Shown: in pieces, positions 16,043 through 26,614 of the stretch | How positions within the stretch are numbered: the first letter of the stretch is position 1 | How the letters are laid out: each line of letters begins with the position of its first letter | NCBI GenBank assembly: GCA_009869945.1 | Contig: WIXG01000047.1 | Location: 1 to 64,000 of the forward strand | DNA from: Mesaphorura yosii | Taxonomy: Eukaryota; Arthropoda; Collembola; Poduromorpha; Tullbergiidae | Length of the DNA stretch: 64,000 bases | Reading direction: 5' to 3' | Notes under the pieces: model-generated | Told to the model about the DNA's origin: nothing | Database searches by the model: none | What the model saw: the letters and a program-made list of their open reading frames with translations, nothing else | Program-made: the position numbers and the translations under genes

Positions 16043-16474
16043 TTTGGAACTGCGTGCTAATCTGCTAATTTAAGAGCTAAATTGAGTATGTGATGGCTAT
16101 TCTTAAGAATTCAAAGAAAATCTATTAAGCCGAATCACGAATTGCGACGGGACAAAAGAATTTGGAAGTTCGGCTTGCACTTGTGACTCATTTAATGAAC
16201 CCATGCAGCATTCAAGCGAAGGTCTTGCCCAGCACTCAGCACATTGCATTGGCTTGGTATTTGTTTCACAGTAGTTTTATCACCCATACAGTGTAAATTG
16301 ATTTACATTAAAGTTGACATCATGAGCGCAAATACAAATTGTATGATATGAACTTACCCTGGCATTCCCACAGCCACTTTTATTGATTTAAGTCTTGTGC
16401 AGTGTTCACTGATTTGTAAAAAGTTTTTATCGACTTGAATGTTGACTCAGATAAATGATTGTGTGCTTCAGCAT
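16043..16474. other. PINCH upstream region
   Basis: Short gap between the PINCH start codon and the stop of the next minus-strand gene. No open frame of note. It should contain the PINCH promoter and 5' untranslated sequence and the 3' end of the neighbour. Confidence 0.45.
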
Positions 16475-16922
16475 TCAGGTAGGCCGTATTAATTCTTTCT
16501 GCTTGTACGCCCACGGTTCACGGTACCACTCAGCAATGAATGAGGCCCAATAATTGTCAGATGAAGCAGTCAAGACGTCTTGGTTCAGATAACGTGGTTC
16601 TGGAAGATAGAAAATGAGAACTGGCATGACCAAAATGTTATTATTTACCAAGCTGAAGCTGCACATTTGTTAACCGTAAACTTACGTCCAGCGCGGAAGA
16701 TAGTGGCCCAACGAAACACAATTTCTTGCCGAGGTTTACAGCTTGGCTAATTTTCAAGCTTCCGAACTCGCACTTTGAGTTACAAAAAATCAGAACAAGC
16801 TCTACTCCACGACTAAAATTCTGCTTCGGTTTTCCTCTTGCTAATTTAGCAGTTCTTTCCACTTTATCCTCTGTTCCGGAGTTCTCATTCTCACTGGTAT
16901 GTTTGAAAGAGAATGCACACAT
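16475..16922 (-). CDS. Unrecognised small protein, two exons
   Basis: I do not recognise this family. Exon 1 runs from ATG at 16922 to a donor at about 16646 (CTTG|GTAAAT). Exon 2 starts after TCTTCCAG at about 16597 and ends at TAA 16475. Joined they give about 133 residues in frame. The N-terminal third is polar (Lys/Glu). The middle reads like alternating beta strands (LVLIFCNSKCEFGSLKI, KKLCFVGPLSSALDVSLRL). The C-terminus is rich in aromatics and looks conserved (NYWASFIAEWYREPWAYK). A GTAAGT inside exon 1 is in frame and appears not to be used. Exons further upstream are possible, because the ATG follows a TTTAG acceptor-like sequence. Reality of the gene is supported by the splice join and residue composition only. 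Confidence 0.5.
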
Positions 16923-18166
16923 CCTAAACCCACATAACTTTAACAGGAACGCCCCATGTGCATGTCATTGACTAGCGAAAATGCATACGATGCGAATGCG
17001 AGGCGTAAGGAATAAAAGTGTTCTTCATCTGTACTCGCAGGAGTCAGTCAGGAGTAGTTCTTGGCAGTACAGATCATTTGTGAGCTTTCAGGATTTGCAA
17101 GCACGAGCTCATGTAATCTCGACCGAATGTTTCAGCGCATCAACTCCAACCTGTAAAGTACGCGAAGGAAATGAAATGTACATTTATGGAATTTCATCTT
17201 TTCTGAAGGCTGGATCATGTCATTCAAATAACACACAGACGCACACGCACATGAAGGAATCAGGAGTGGCTTTTACTTTCTAATCTTCATGTCAAAATGA
17301 CCATCCCACACACAATCTCATCTCGTGTGCGTGCATTTTCGCAATTTCAATTTTCATATGGTGGATGACCTGGTTGATAGAGAGACTGATCTGATGCACA
17401 GATGTCGATTTTGAGACAAATGACTACGATTAAGATTTCTGATTTTAACGAGCATTCTGCATGGGGTGCTTGCGTGAGTGAATGGATTGGAATTATACGA
17501 CAATTAAAGTGGAATGACAGCTCTCGTATGGGAACAAAACTCCGCGTTACGACATATATTACGCGAGTGTACAATTTTTATGACATGGCATGAGCGTGGA
17601 TTAGCTTCTGGTTCACAATTCACAAACTCTGCTATGTAACGGATCAGCATGAAATCTGACGATACTAACGAATCGCACCTGTTCCCGTCAGGTGACTTTC
17701 CTCTATAATTAGATTACGCGACGTTTAACATTAATATCGCGTATGTGAATTCTTCAACCATAAACTTGAGCGATTGATAAACGGCTTCTGGAGTGGCAAT
17801 TTCATTATCGTTTGATGTGAGGCTTCCAGTTTTATAGGCTGAATTCTTCATTGCCGAACGTTCGTCCTAATAAACTTTCATTTAACTAATCAATCCTGCT
17901 AGCACATTTCCGTACCACGCACAGGCAGTGTAACAATGAGAAACGCTACACCAATTGAATGACTCGCCGGGAAATTTCAATCCATTTATCGTTTTATTGA
18001 CAATCTGGTGAGTGGTGATAAATTGATAAATAAATCTCATTCTTGATCTCTCTTATTTCGCTGACATTCTAACTCGCATCAGACAAAGATAAAACGTTTA
18101 GATTTATGCCGGTTGAGATAATTATTTGAGCGAATTGAACAGCGAGCGACTGGTGAATTTTCCACA
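16923..18166. other. Intergenic, upstream of WDR44-like gene
   Basis: About 1.2 kb between two divergently oriented genes. Open frames are short and unsupported on both strands. It should contain the promoter and 5' untranslated region of the plus-strand WDR44-like gene. No repeat or RNA gene seen. Confidence 0.45.
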
Positions 18167-21100
18167 ATGCAGCAGCCTGTTAAGAAACTCAGCTCGGAGG
18201 AGAGCACTGGCAGCTCAGCCACTACAACCAGTAGCAGTGATAGTGAAGACGTCAGCAGGACTCCTGATAATGATGAGAGTGATGACGATGAATTTGTTGA
18301 TGTGCCAGAAGCCAGTGGGACTCTGATAAGCAGGTTCCTAAATCAAACCGAAAGGTTGGTCGTTGCTGTGAACTCCATTTCTGCCAGAGAAGATTTGACA
18401 AAAACTCCAAACTGGGGTGGATCACCGGCCTATGAGACACCACCGACCGATCCTTGTCACTCATCGTCATCAAAGGGAAGTTCTGCAAGAACGTCAGAAT
18501 TGTTAGATACGCCAATGGCAGATCGTAGCGATGCTGGTACGTGTTAAAACATATTAACATGCTCCTCCTATTCCTAGTCGATGTAGTCCCGTCTCACGTG
18601 ATGTTTTAATTTGAGGCTCCTCAAAATCTTCGACCCTGAGAAGCGCGACTGATCGAGCTCGACAGCACAAACTCAATGAAACCAGAAGAAGGCTTATTCA
18701 AGGCGACGAGGATGATGAAGACGAAGAAATCGGAATCGTGGATGACGACGGAGACGACGCTGGAAAACTCAGCTTGGCAAGTGCACCTGCTGGAACGCGT
18801 AGCAGCCACAGCAGTAACTCTCCGTCTCAAACATCCAGATCCAGCGGTGATGGAATTTCCATGGGAAAGCAATCCGCTTCCGCAGCTCTTTCAGTCCACC
18901 CGTTCAAAGTTGTCGAAGAACAAGACAATGTTAGTCTTAGCCGCTACAGCCAACCGCACGCGGCGCGAGGTGCTGGTTTGATACCTGCGCAATCAATTGA
19001 GGGATCTTATATTGGTCGCCCTCCTGATCTTATCAGTAGTTGTAATGAACCTGCGACATTAGAGTTAGAAATAACCTCGACAATTCACTCATTTGAGACA
19101 CCAACGCCACCACCCCGAACCGAGTCACCCATTCCATCATCGTCAAACGCCAACACTGATCCTCTTCCACTGCCACCTGTCCCACCACCACGACGCAAGA
19201 AGAAGCGCAACGCTCCGACGCCTGGCTCGAGTGAACCGAGAAGCACCTCCCCGACTGTCTCAATACGGTCTCATGTGATGACGGACGCCCGCAACAGCAT
19301 GTATTACGCGTCTCAGGTGTCAGGAGCCAGCTCCAGCAAATTAGTCGTGACAGCACAGGACGAAGAAAAGACAAGAGCTAAAAATTCTGGCCCAAGGGTT
19401 CTGAAAAGAACAGAGTCGGTGGGCTTGGTGCAGTCCAGCACGAGCAGCATACAAGCTGCTAGCAATTCGTCCGAGAAGGACAATCAGAAAGAACAGCCTG
19501 ACGAAGTAGATTCCCCTCGTAGCCTTGCGCCAAATTCTAACAATGGAAAATCGTCAAGTCTCCGCGCGCCAGGACATACGAGAGGTCATGGTCGCGTTGC
19601 GAAAAATCAATCTGGACCCGGCTCTTATTCACTGCCTGGTCCACATCTCGGCAAAGTCAATAGCGAAATTAAGAAGCACTCTCTTCCCATTTTAAGATCC
19701 AAGACGGACAGTGGCAAGCCGCTCAGTGATTTAGAAATTCTTGAACAAGTCACCGTAAGTTATAAAGTTCTCTCGCTAATCGTGTGATCGAAATTAATAT
19801 TAATTCCTTTCAGGTTCTTAATCTCGACACTGGGGAACGGATTCCGTTGTCTTCTGCGGAGCACAAAATTCCCAAATGCGTGAATCCACTTTCGTTGCAC
19901 ATAATGAGACTTACGTCTGAATATGTTAGCGAAGAGAAGCAAAATCTTGACTCGGATGATGATGACAACTCTTCGTCGAGAGTGTCCACAACCACTTCGG
20001 AAGGGTTCAAGCGGAAAAGAACTCAGTTGAAGAAATTTATTGGGAATGTGGGCAGGTCTGCACTGAGCAAAGCCAAGTCAGTTAAAGCAGCGGCTGCATC
20101 CAAGTTGAGTTCTAAATCAGTCGACGAAGGAGAAAGCGAGCCTTCATCTTCTTTGCCTTTGCCGCAACCTCACCTGTTTCCCATACACGAGCCATCTGTA
20201 TCTGTGCAGCCTCCGCCCCTCCCACAGCAGCGTCAGCACATACCGCCATCTTCATTAAAGTTGGGTTCAAGTAATTATTTGGCCCCGCCAGCATCTGCGG
20301 ATACGGCTTCGGTGATGACATCCAGTACGAACACATTGGACGGACCAACGATTCTTAAGGTAAGCCAAAGTGGAATGGATGACTGGAACGCTATTGTTGA
20401 TTGGAATGGTTCTCACGCTAATATTGCTCGTGTTTTTTGAACGTTTAGATGAAAGCATCACCAAAACACAAGGGACCGTATGACTTTGAGAATTTGGAGC
20501 TTGTACAGGAATTGACCAAGGCTCCTCCTCCAGCCAGACCTGACCCAACAATTCCTTCAACGCCTTCAGCGTCGTCAAACACAGCCGGACCGATTTGGTG
20601 CATGAAGTTCAGTATCTGTGGACGACTTCTAGCTGCTGCTGGTCAAGAGCGGCTGATCAAAGTATTCGTACTCAAGTCACAGCTAAACTATTTTGTCGAT
20701 CTTATCAAATCAAGCAAAGTGAGTCCAACTCCAAGTGTTGAGTCCGTCAATCCAGGAGAGACTTCATTCGGGACCAGCGGGCCAGGCATTGATGATGGTG
20801 AAAGTGCGAACCCATGGCCTTTTGTACCGCTATCTTCGTATGCAGGCCACACGGCTGACTTACTCGACATTGCGTGGAGTAAAAGCTTCTTCTTGCTGAG
20901 CTCCAGTATGGACAGAACAGTCCGGCTTTGGCACATTTCGAGAAAAGAATGCTTGTGCACTTTCCAACACGTGGATTTTGTTACTGCCATCGCCTTTCAC
21001 CCACGGGTTAGTCAATGTAAAGCTTAATTATTTCAGGCAAGTGTTAACTCCGACAATTTCATCTTTTACTTAGGATGACCGTTACTTTCTCTCTGGAAGC

Positions 21101-21871
21101 CTTGACTCAAAAGTCCGAATATGGAACATTCCTGACAAGAAAGTCGCCCTTTGGAATGAAGTGCCGGGTCCAAATAATTTGATTACGACAGCAAACTTCT
21201 GTCAGAATGGAAAATTCGCCGTGGTTGGGACATACGACGGTAGAGTAATTTTCTACCACACGGAGCAACTCAAGTACCACACGCAAATCATTCTCAACAA
21301 GAAGAAATGCGTCAAGATATCCGGCATCGAATCGATGCCTGGAGAAGACAAAATCCTAGTCACTTCGAATGATAGTCGAATTCGCCTGTTTGATTTACGT
21401 GATTTGAGTTTGAATTGTAAATACACTGGTTCAGTTACTAGATCAAGTCAAATCAAGGCTAGCTTCAGTCATGATGGTAAGTTTCTTATCAGCGGAAGTG
21501 AGAATAATTTCATCTACCTGTGGAGAACAGCGCACGAGCATGTTGGCTTCCGTGGGGCACGGCGAGACAGGAACAAATACTGGGAAGGTGTACGAGTGCA
21601 TAATGCAGTTGTCACTTGTGCGATTTTTGCTCCGGATCCAGATTTAATTATAAAGGAAATGATTAGCAGTGATACAGCCACTGGCACGGGGATTGGTGGC
21701 ACCGGAACGGGTCCCAGGACCACAAACCCTTCAGAAAGTGGCAACAATCGCAGTAATTCCACACAACTCGGCTACGTAATAGCGTCAGCAGATTTTCTGG
21801 GGCAAATTAAAATTTGTATTTGTCGCATCAAGCCTAAATGTAGTTCGTTACCCGTAAGTGCCATCGCTTAA
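18167..21871 (+). CDS. WDR44-like WD40 protein (Rab11 effector, rabphilin-11 family)
   Basis: Homologue of WDR44, which binds active Rab11 on recycling endosomes and in vertebrates also binds VAP proteins at endoplasmic-reticulum contacts. Five exons (18167-18536, 18616-19754, 19814-20359, 20449-21006, 21074-21871) give about 1,136 residues. The first half is disordered and acidic, with a FFAT-like DEFVDVPEA at residues 41-49, a proline-rich stretch (LPPVPPPRRKKKR) and a Ser-rich region. The second half holds WD40 repeats: GPIWCMKFSICGRLLAAAGQ, the long insert after the first repeat, YAGHTADLLDIAWS, and SSSMDRTVRLWH, with further repeats to GQIKICICR. The published family has the same order. 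The 3' end is uncertain: translation can read to TAA at 21871, or splice at 21856 (CCC|GTAAGT) to an acceptor at about 21939 and stop three codons later. Confidence 0.93.
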
Positions 21872-22073
21872 TTATCGCCTTGTAAATCAAGTTAGAGGGC
21901 ATGCATGAACCATGATATGTGAAGATATATTTTTTTTAGCTTTTGCGCTGAAACACTATTTTGACAGCACACTATTTGCACGTTACTTAACTGCTTAGAA
22001 TTAGTTTTAGAATACGAAGAGGTTTATTCATTTTTAAGAAAGTTAATGCTGAATTATTTATTTAAATGCTTTG

Positions 22074-22083
22074 AATAAATAAA
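22074..22083 (+). terminator. Polyadenylation signals of the WDR44-like gene
   Basis: Two overlapping AATAAA hexamers at 22074-22079 and 22078-22083, about 200 bases after the plus-strand stop and just before the convergent TRAPPC1 stop codon. Position and orientation fit the 3' end of the WDR44-like transcript. Confidence 0.6.
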
Positions 22084-22145
22084 AATTGAACTTTTGAAGC
22101 AACAACAATTGCGAAATTCGGGCCTAACTCTAATTATGGCGTTCT

Positions 22146-22669
22146 CTACACATTCCTTTGAGAGTACAAAGACGACGCCTTTATCATTTCATCTAGCTTT
22201 TGACTAAATAATTCTGATGTTATGTAATCACCTGGCGTCCAGATGGGATTCTTGACTACATATTCTACATATAATTGGGAATATATCGCGCTCAGCAATT
22301 CCTTGATGGCTGGCGTTGGCGCATTGTTGTCTGTGTTTAACACAAACTTCAATCCCGTCGTAGATTCGTAGAAATTCAGTTTGTACTTGTTGGTTCTGTA
22401 GGAGAAGGATGAGTCCGTCATGTCGAGAGGCGATATTTTGGAGACAAAAGACCGAAGTGAGAATAGCATTCCGTAAATCAATTTTCCTTCCTGCAATGAA
22501 AAAAAATGACTTTAACAACCTCCACCATCATCATGGAGTTAACATCAGTGCGTCACATCGGTCACGTTACCTGTTCCTTGGACATTGTTGGAGCTTTCTT
22601 GCGGACCCACTCGCCATAGTAGATGAGTGTCCCTTGACGATCAAAAACGTACAGGTTGTAGATTGTCAT
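22146..22669 (-). CDS. TRAPPC1 / Bet5, trafficking protein particle complex subunit 1
   Basis: Core longin-fold subunit shared by the TRAPP complexes, the guanine-nucleotide exchange machines for Rab1 (and in some forms Rab11) that act in ER-Golgi transport. Two exons (22669-22571, 22490-22146) give 147 residues, the family's usual length (about 145). The start [20 protein letters not shown] is the family N-terminus. The second exon has [18 protein letters not shown], the hydrophobic beta strands of the longin fold, and ends in the conserved region around [18 protein letters not shown]. The start ATG is unambiguous. It converges on the WDR44-like gene with only 274 bases between stop codons, and is head-to-head with the FMR1-type gene. 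Confidence 0.97.
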
Positions 22670-23747
22670 CTTGTATCGGGACAATGACCGCTACACGGTC
22701 ACTGGCCAAAGCGAGTGAGTCAGCACTGGCAACTTAATGCCCCTTATGAGTACAAGATCGCTAATCTCAAAAGATACAAATGACCAATATCTTCTCCAGA
22801 CAGAGGTGGCGGAGATAATAGGATGTAGGACTTTGCATTTTAAATATGCCTCGAAAATCTCTCATGGGTGCTCGAGTCCGAGAGCCGAATGCGCTGAGTT
22901 GAGCGTAGCCGTCAAATTCAAAGCATCAAGTTGGGCCGAAACCTGGCTAATGAACTCTTCGTTACCGGCGCAATGATTGTAATCCTCCTCCTGTGTGCAC
23001 TGTACTCGATGATTCAACTTTAGCACAAAGACGTATTCGTCTCTCTGCTGCTGCCGCTGACAGAGTGGACTCTGTCTACGAGCGTACTTGGCTGGCTGCT
23101 GGTTCCGCTCGGGTTTAAAAAACTCGATGGTTCTCCACCATCTCCATGTCGCGTTACATGTGAGAGCGTGTGTATGACTGAGAGAAGCCGAAAAATCTTC
23201 GATAGCACGAAAGCACCGCAGCGCAGCAGAGGGTTTATCGTGTGAAGTGTTGTGATCATTTTTTGGTGATTCGATCTCTTTCTCCGTTCTGCTAATAAAC
23301 CATGCATGCATTCCAATAGGAACAGGATTGCGTTATAAAAAGACATTTTTCGGTGTTTTTGGAGTTTTCTAAAGATAACAGATAGTTCGCTGCTCTCAGC
23401 TCCACACTTTCGTTATACCGTCGTTTCATACAAAGAACTGAGATCGTAATTTTGTACCCTGCTGAACTTAAGACTTAAAACCGTAATTACACAAGTGGCT
23501 TTTGGATTTCAGGAGAAATTGAGTAAATTCCAGATCGCTCCGATTGGAATTAGCCGATAGGCTACGTACGGTGGTTTGTGAGGAGTTCCTAATAACGAGC
23601 AATCACTATCAACGGAGAAAGCGAAACAAACTTCAAGCTTACAGTTTGGATAACGAGTAATTTTGGCTGGGAAGTATTTGATTGATCATTTGTCACACTA
23701 AATCCGTAATCACGGCCGGCTTAAAGGTAATCAAGGAGGGGAGTGAG
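22670..23747. promoter_or_regulatory. Shared upstream region of TRAPPC1 and FMR1 genes
   Basis: About 1.1 kb between two start codons facing away from each other. Open frames in it are short, overlap on both strands and lack a family signature. By position it must hold both promoters and 5' untranslated regions. No TATA box convincingly placed for either gene was identified. Confidence 0.5.
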
Positions 23748-26614
23748 ATGGAGGACGTGGCAGTGGAAGTGCGTGGGGAGAACGGAGCCTACTATTCGGT
23801 GAGTTGAAGACTTTAAAATTAACGAATAAGGATGGAGAGGTGGTGTTTCTAATGAAGTACAAGATTTACCGACCCATCGCGTTATGAGCTGTTTTGTTTT
23901 AAATGAAGTAGAAGTTCCTTAATTGAAAGGATTTATTTTTGCAGGCTTATGTTCGGGATGTGCTGGACGACGGGCACGTCGTGGTTTCTTTCGAGAACAA
24001 GTAAGTCATTATCTGATATCTGATTATTAATTGCAGCATGGTTCATGCCTCAAACATACAAAAGTAGGAGGCCTGCTGCGTGAATAATGCAGTAAAAGCT
24101 TTACTTTTCCATCAAACTTCATACTTGAATTGCGATAAAATTGATCGTTAATTTTTTTATTTTTGTAACAGTGTACTACCAGAGCAAAGACTACCATTCT
24201 CTCGAGTTCGTCTACCTCCGAAACCAGCGAAATCTGATGCGTTATACTTAGAAGGTCAAGAGGTGGAAGTGTTTAGCTCACCTGGCGAAGGAGATGTAGG
24301 AGGATGGTGGAAAGCAACTATCAAGGTCAGTCCTTTCTATTTTGGCATCAGTTTCACTCGACAGCATCGGTAATTGATATGTTTCTGCACTTTGCAGCTA
24401 GTGCGACAAGATCTTTACGTCATACAGTATTTAAGTTCCGAGGCCAAATCGACGGAGATTGTTGAGGCCACTCGAGTGCGTGTGCCCTGTACGAATCCGG
24501 CCATTACGAAAACAACATTTCTGAAGATTGAATTACCTGTCCCTGACGATATTGTCGATTAGTAAGGAAACACAGCATTTCGTACCATTGAATAGCACTC
24601 TTTATTTCTATCTTCGAAATCTTGATTTTTAGCCTCAACACATTGTCCGTAAGTGCCAAGATAGAAAGCTCGCATCGTGAGTTCCAACGCCTCACTGGTG
24701 CAGGAAGTTGTCGCTATATTCCTGACAAGCGTGTATTGTGCCTCATTGTAAGTTGTCCTAACTAAAACCTTGTTTAACCTTGGTAAAAATTTCATAACTA
24801 GTAACTAATCCGTTACTTATCCAAATCCTAGACACATAATGAAGAGACCGTCAAGAAGGTCAAGCTATTGCAAGATATGCATTTTAGATCCCTATCTCAA
24901 AAAGCAATGCTTCTTAGACGAACTGAAGAGGCCGCTAAGCAATTGGAGAATATTAGGCTCCATTCTGGTGCAAAGTAAGCTTAGCAGACAGCAGATTGAA
25001 ACCTTTGAATGGGAGTGGTACATGGTAACCTTGGATTAACTTCGACTCAATTTACAGTTTCTTGGAAGAGTTCAAAGTACGTGACGACTTAATGGGGTTG
25101 GCGATAGGTTCTGGCGGTTCAAACATTCAATTAGCAAGGCGAGTTGAAGGTGTTACAAATATTGAGCTTGAGGAAAACAGCTGCGTATTTCGAATTTGTG
25201 GAGAGGTATGATCAATGGTTGTACTGAACGAAGTGAAGTTAATATAAACTAAACTGTCAACTTTGTTCTTTGCGCAGACTGAAGAAGCTGTGAAGAAAGC
25301 AAGGTCTCTTCTGGAGTATAACGAGGAGTCACTCCAAGTCCCAGTCCAATTAGTTGGTAAAGTAATTGGAAGAAACGGAGCCATTATACAAGAAATTGTG
25401 GACAAGAGCGGAGTCGTGCGAGTCAAGATTGAAGGAGAGAACGAGCCGAATCCTACCATTATGCGAGAAGATGGTTCCATACCATTTGTATTTGTCGGAA
25501 CAATTGAAGCAATTGCCAACGCAAAGACAATTTTAGAATATCATCTCAGTCACCTTAAGGTACTTGAAATCAACTTTAAAAGTTTGTACTCTATTGAGGT
25601 GGCAGGTTAAATTGAAGTAATTTATGGTCGTTATTTCTTTTTTTGTAGGATGTCGAACAACTTCGTCAAGAAAAGTTACAAATCGATCAAGAACTGCGAA
25701 GTTACAACGGCCCAATGACCATGCATAACTCAATGAGACGGCCTTTCAATCACATGGACAGTTATGATGGACATGGCATGAACAATATTGGGTCAAGAGA
25801 TAGAAACAATCAATCGTCCTACCATCGAGGTGGGCCTGGAGGTGGCGGTCGTGGGTATCGTGGTCATGATGGCCGTGGAGCTGGCAGAGGTGGCTATGGT
25901 AAGCACTGACACTAGCTCAAGTCAGTTAATGGTTATGCTTATCCAACACTGCCGTTGTTTGTACAGGACCTTCGAGTCGGCAGTCAACTCCAGGTGAAAC
26001 TGAAGAGAGGTTTGGACGCGACCGCGGTGAACGAGGTGGTCGATTCCGTGGACGTGGAGGATACCGTGGCAGTGGAGGTCGTGGAAGTAATCATCGCTCT
26101 CGTGATGACCAACAGACGTAAGTCGTTTAGTTAATTTTAATGATTTTGAGGTCATGTTGTCTAATAATACTGGAACTTGGATGCAGAGATGAGGAAACAA
26201 CTAATGATCCCAGACGGCGTCCTGTGAATCATCAACGTGGCGGTGGCAAACGTGGAGGAGGAGGAGGAGCCGGCGATATTGATAACGAAAATAAAACATG
26301 TGCGTAATGATATAATGGAAGAACATAAAATGAAAAGAACTGGTAAGAATTGACAGACTATCGACTAATTTGTGTAACTATTTATCACAGCTGGCAGTGG
26401 AGGAGAAGGTAGTGGCCCAAAAAATGAAACTCGTCCTCAGCAAAATAATGTAACATCTAGCGCTTCTGCTACAAATTCGAACACGGCACCATTACCGCAG
26501 CGGTCAAGTCATCGTCGTAGCAAGCCATCGACTCAGCAGCCACGCGGAAATGAAACCAATAATGCTAATGCTACTGCAGTTGTCAACGGTGGTGGAAATG
26601 GGATCGCAGATTGA
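23748..26614 (+). CDS. FMR1/FXR family RNA-binding protein
   Basis: Single FMRP/FXR-type translational regulator that binds mRNA and ribosomes; in neurons it controls synaptic protein synthesis. Twelve exons (23748-23798, 23945-24000, 24172-24325, 24398-24561, 24633-24747, 24832-24974, 25058-25205, 25278-25559, 25649-25898, 25967-26117, 26187-26299, 26391-26614) join in frame to 616 residues. Order: two N-terminal Tudor/Agenet domains ([17 protein letters not shown] onward; [20 protein letters not shown]), a KH0-like part, KH1 ([15 protein letters not shown]), KH2 ([20 protein letters not shown]), the export-signal region [14 protein letters not shown], and an RGG/GYRG-rich tail. Both KH GxxG loops are intact. 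The insertion inside KH2 is short compared with vertebrate FMR1. The C-terminus is Asn/Ser/Gly-rich and poorly conserved. Confidence 0.97.

Noticed and set aside
16646-16684. A 10-base micro-exon flanked by 27- and 49-base introns in the small unknown gene.
   Set aside because: The 27 bases between the GTAAGT and the next AG are in frame without a stop, so a single exon explains the sequence without an intron too short to splice.
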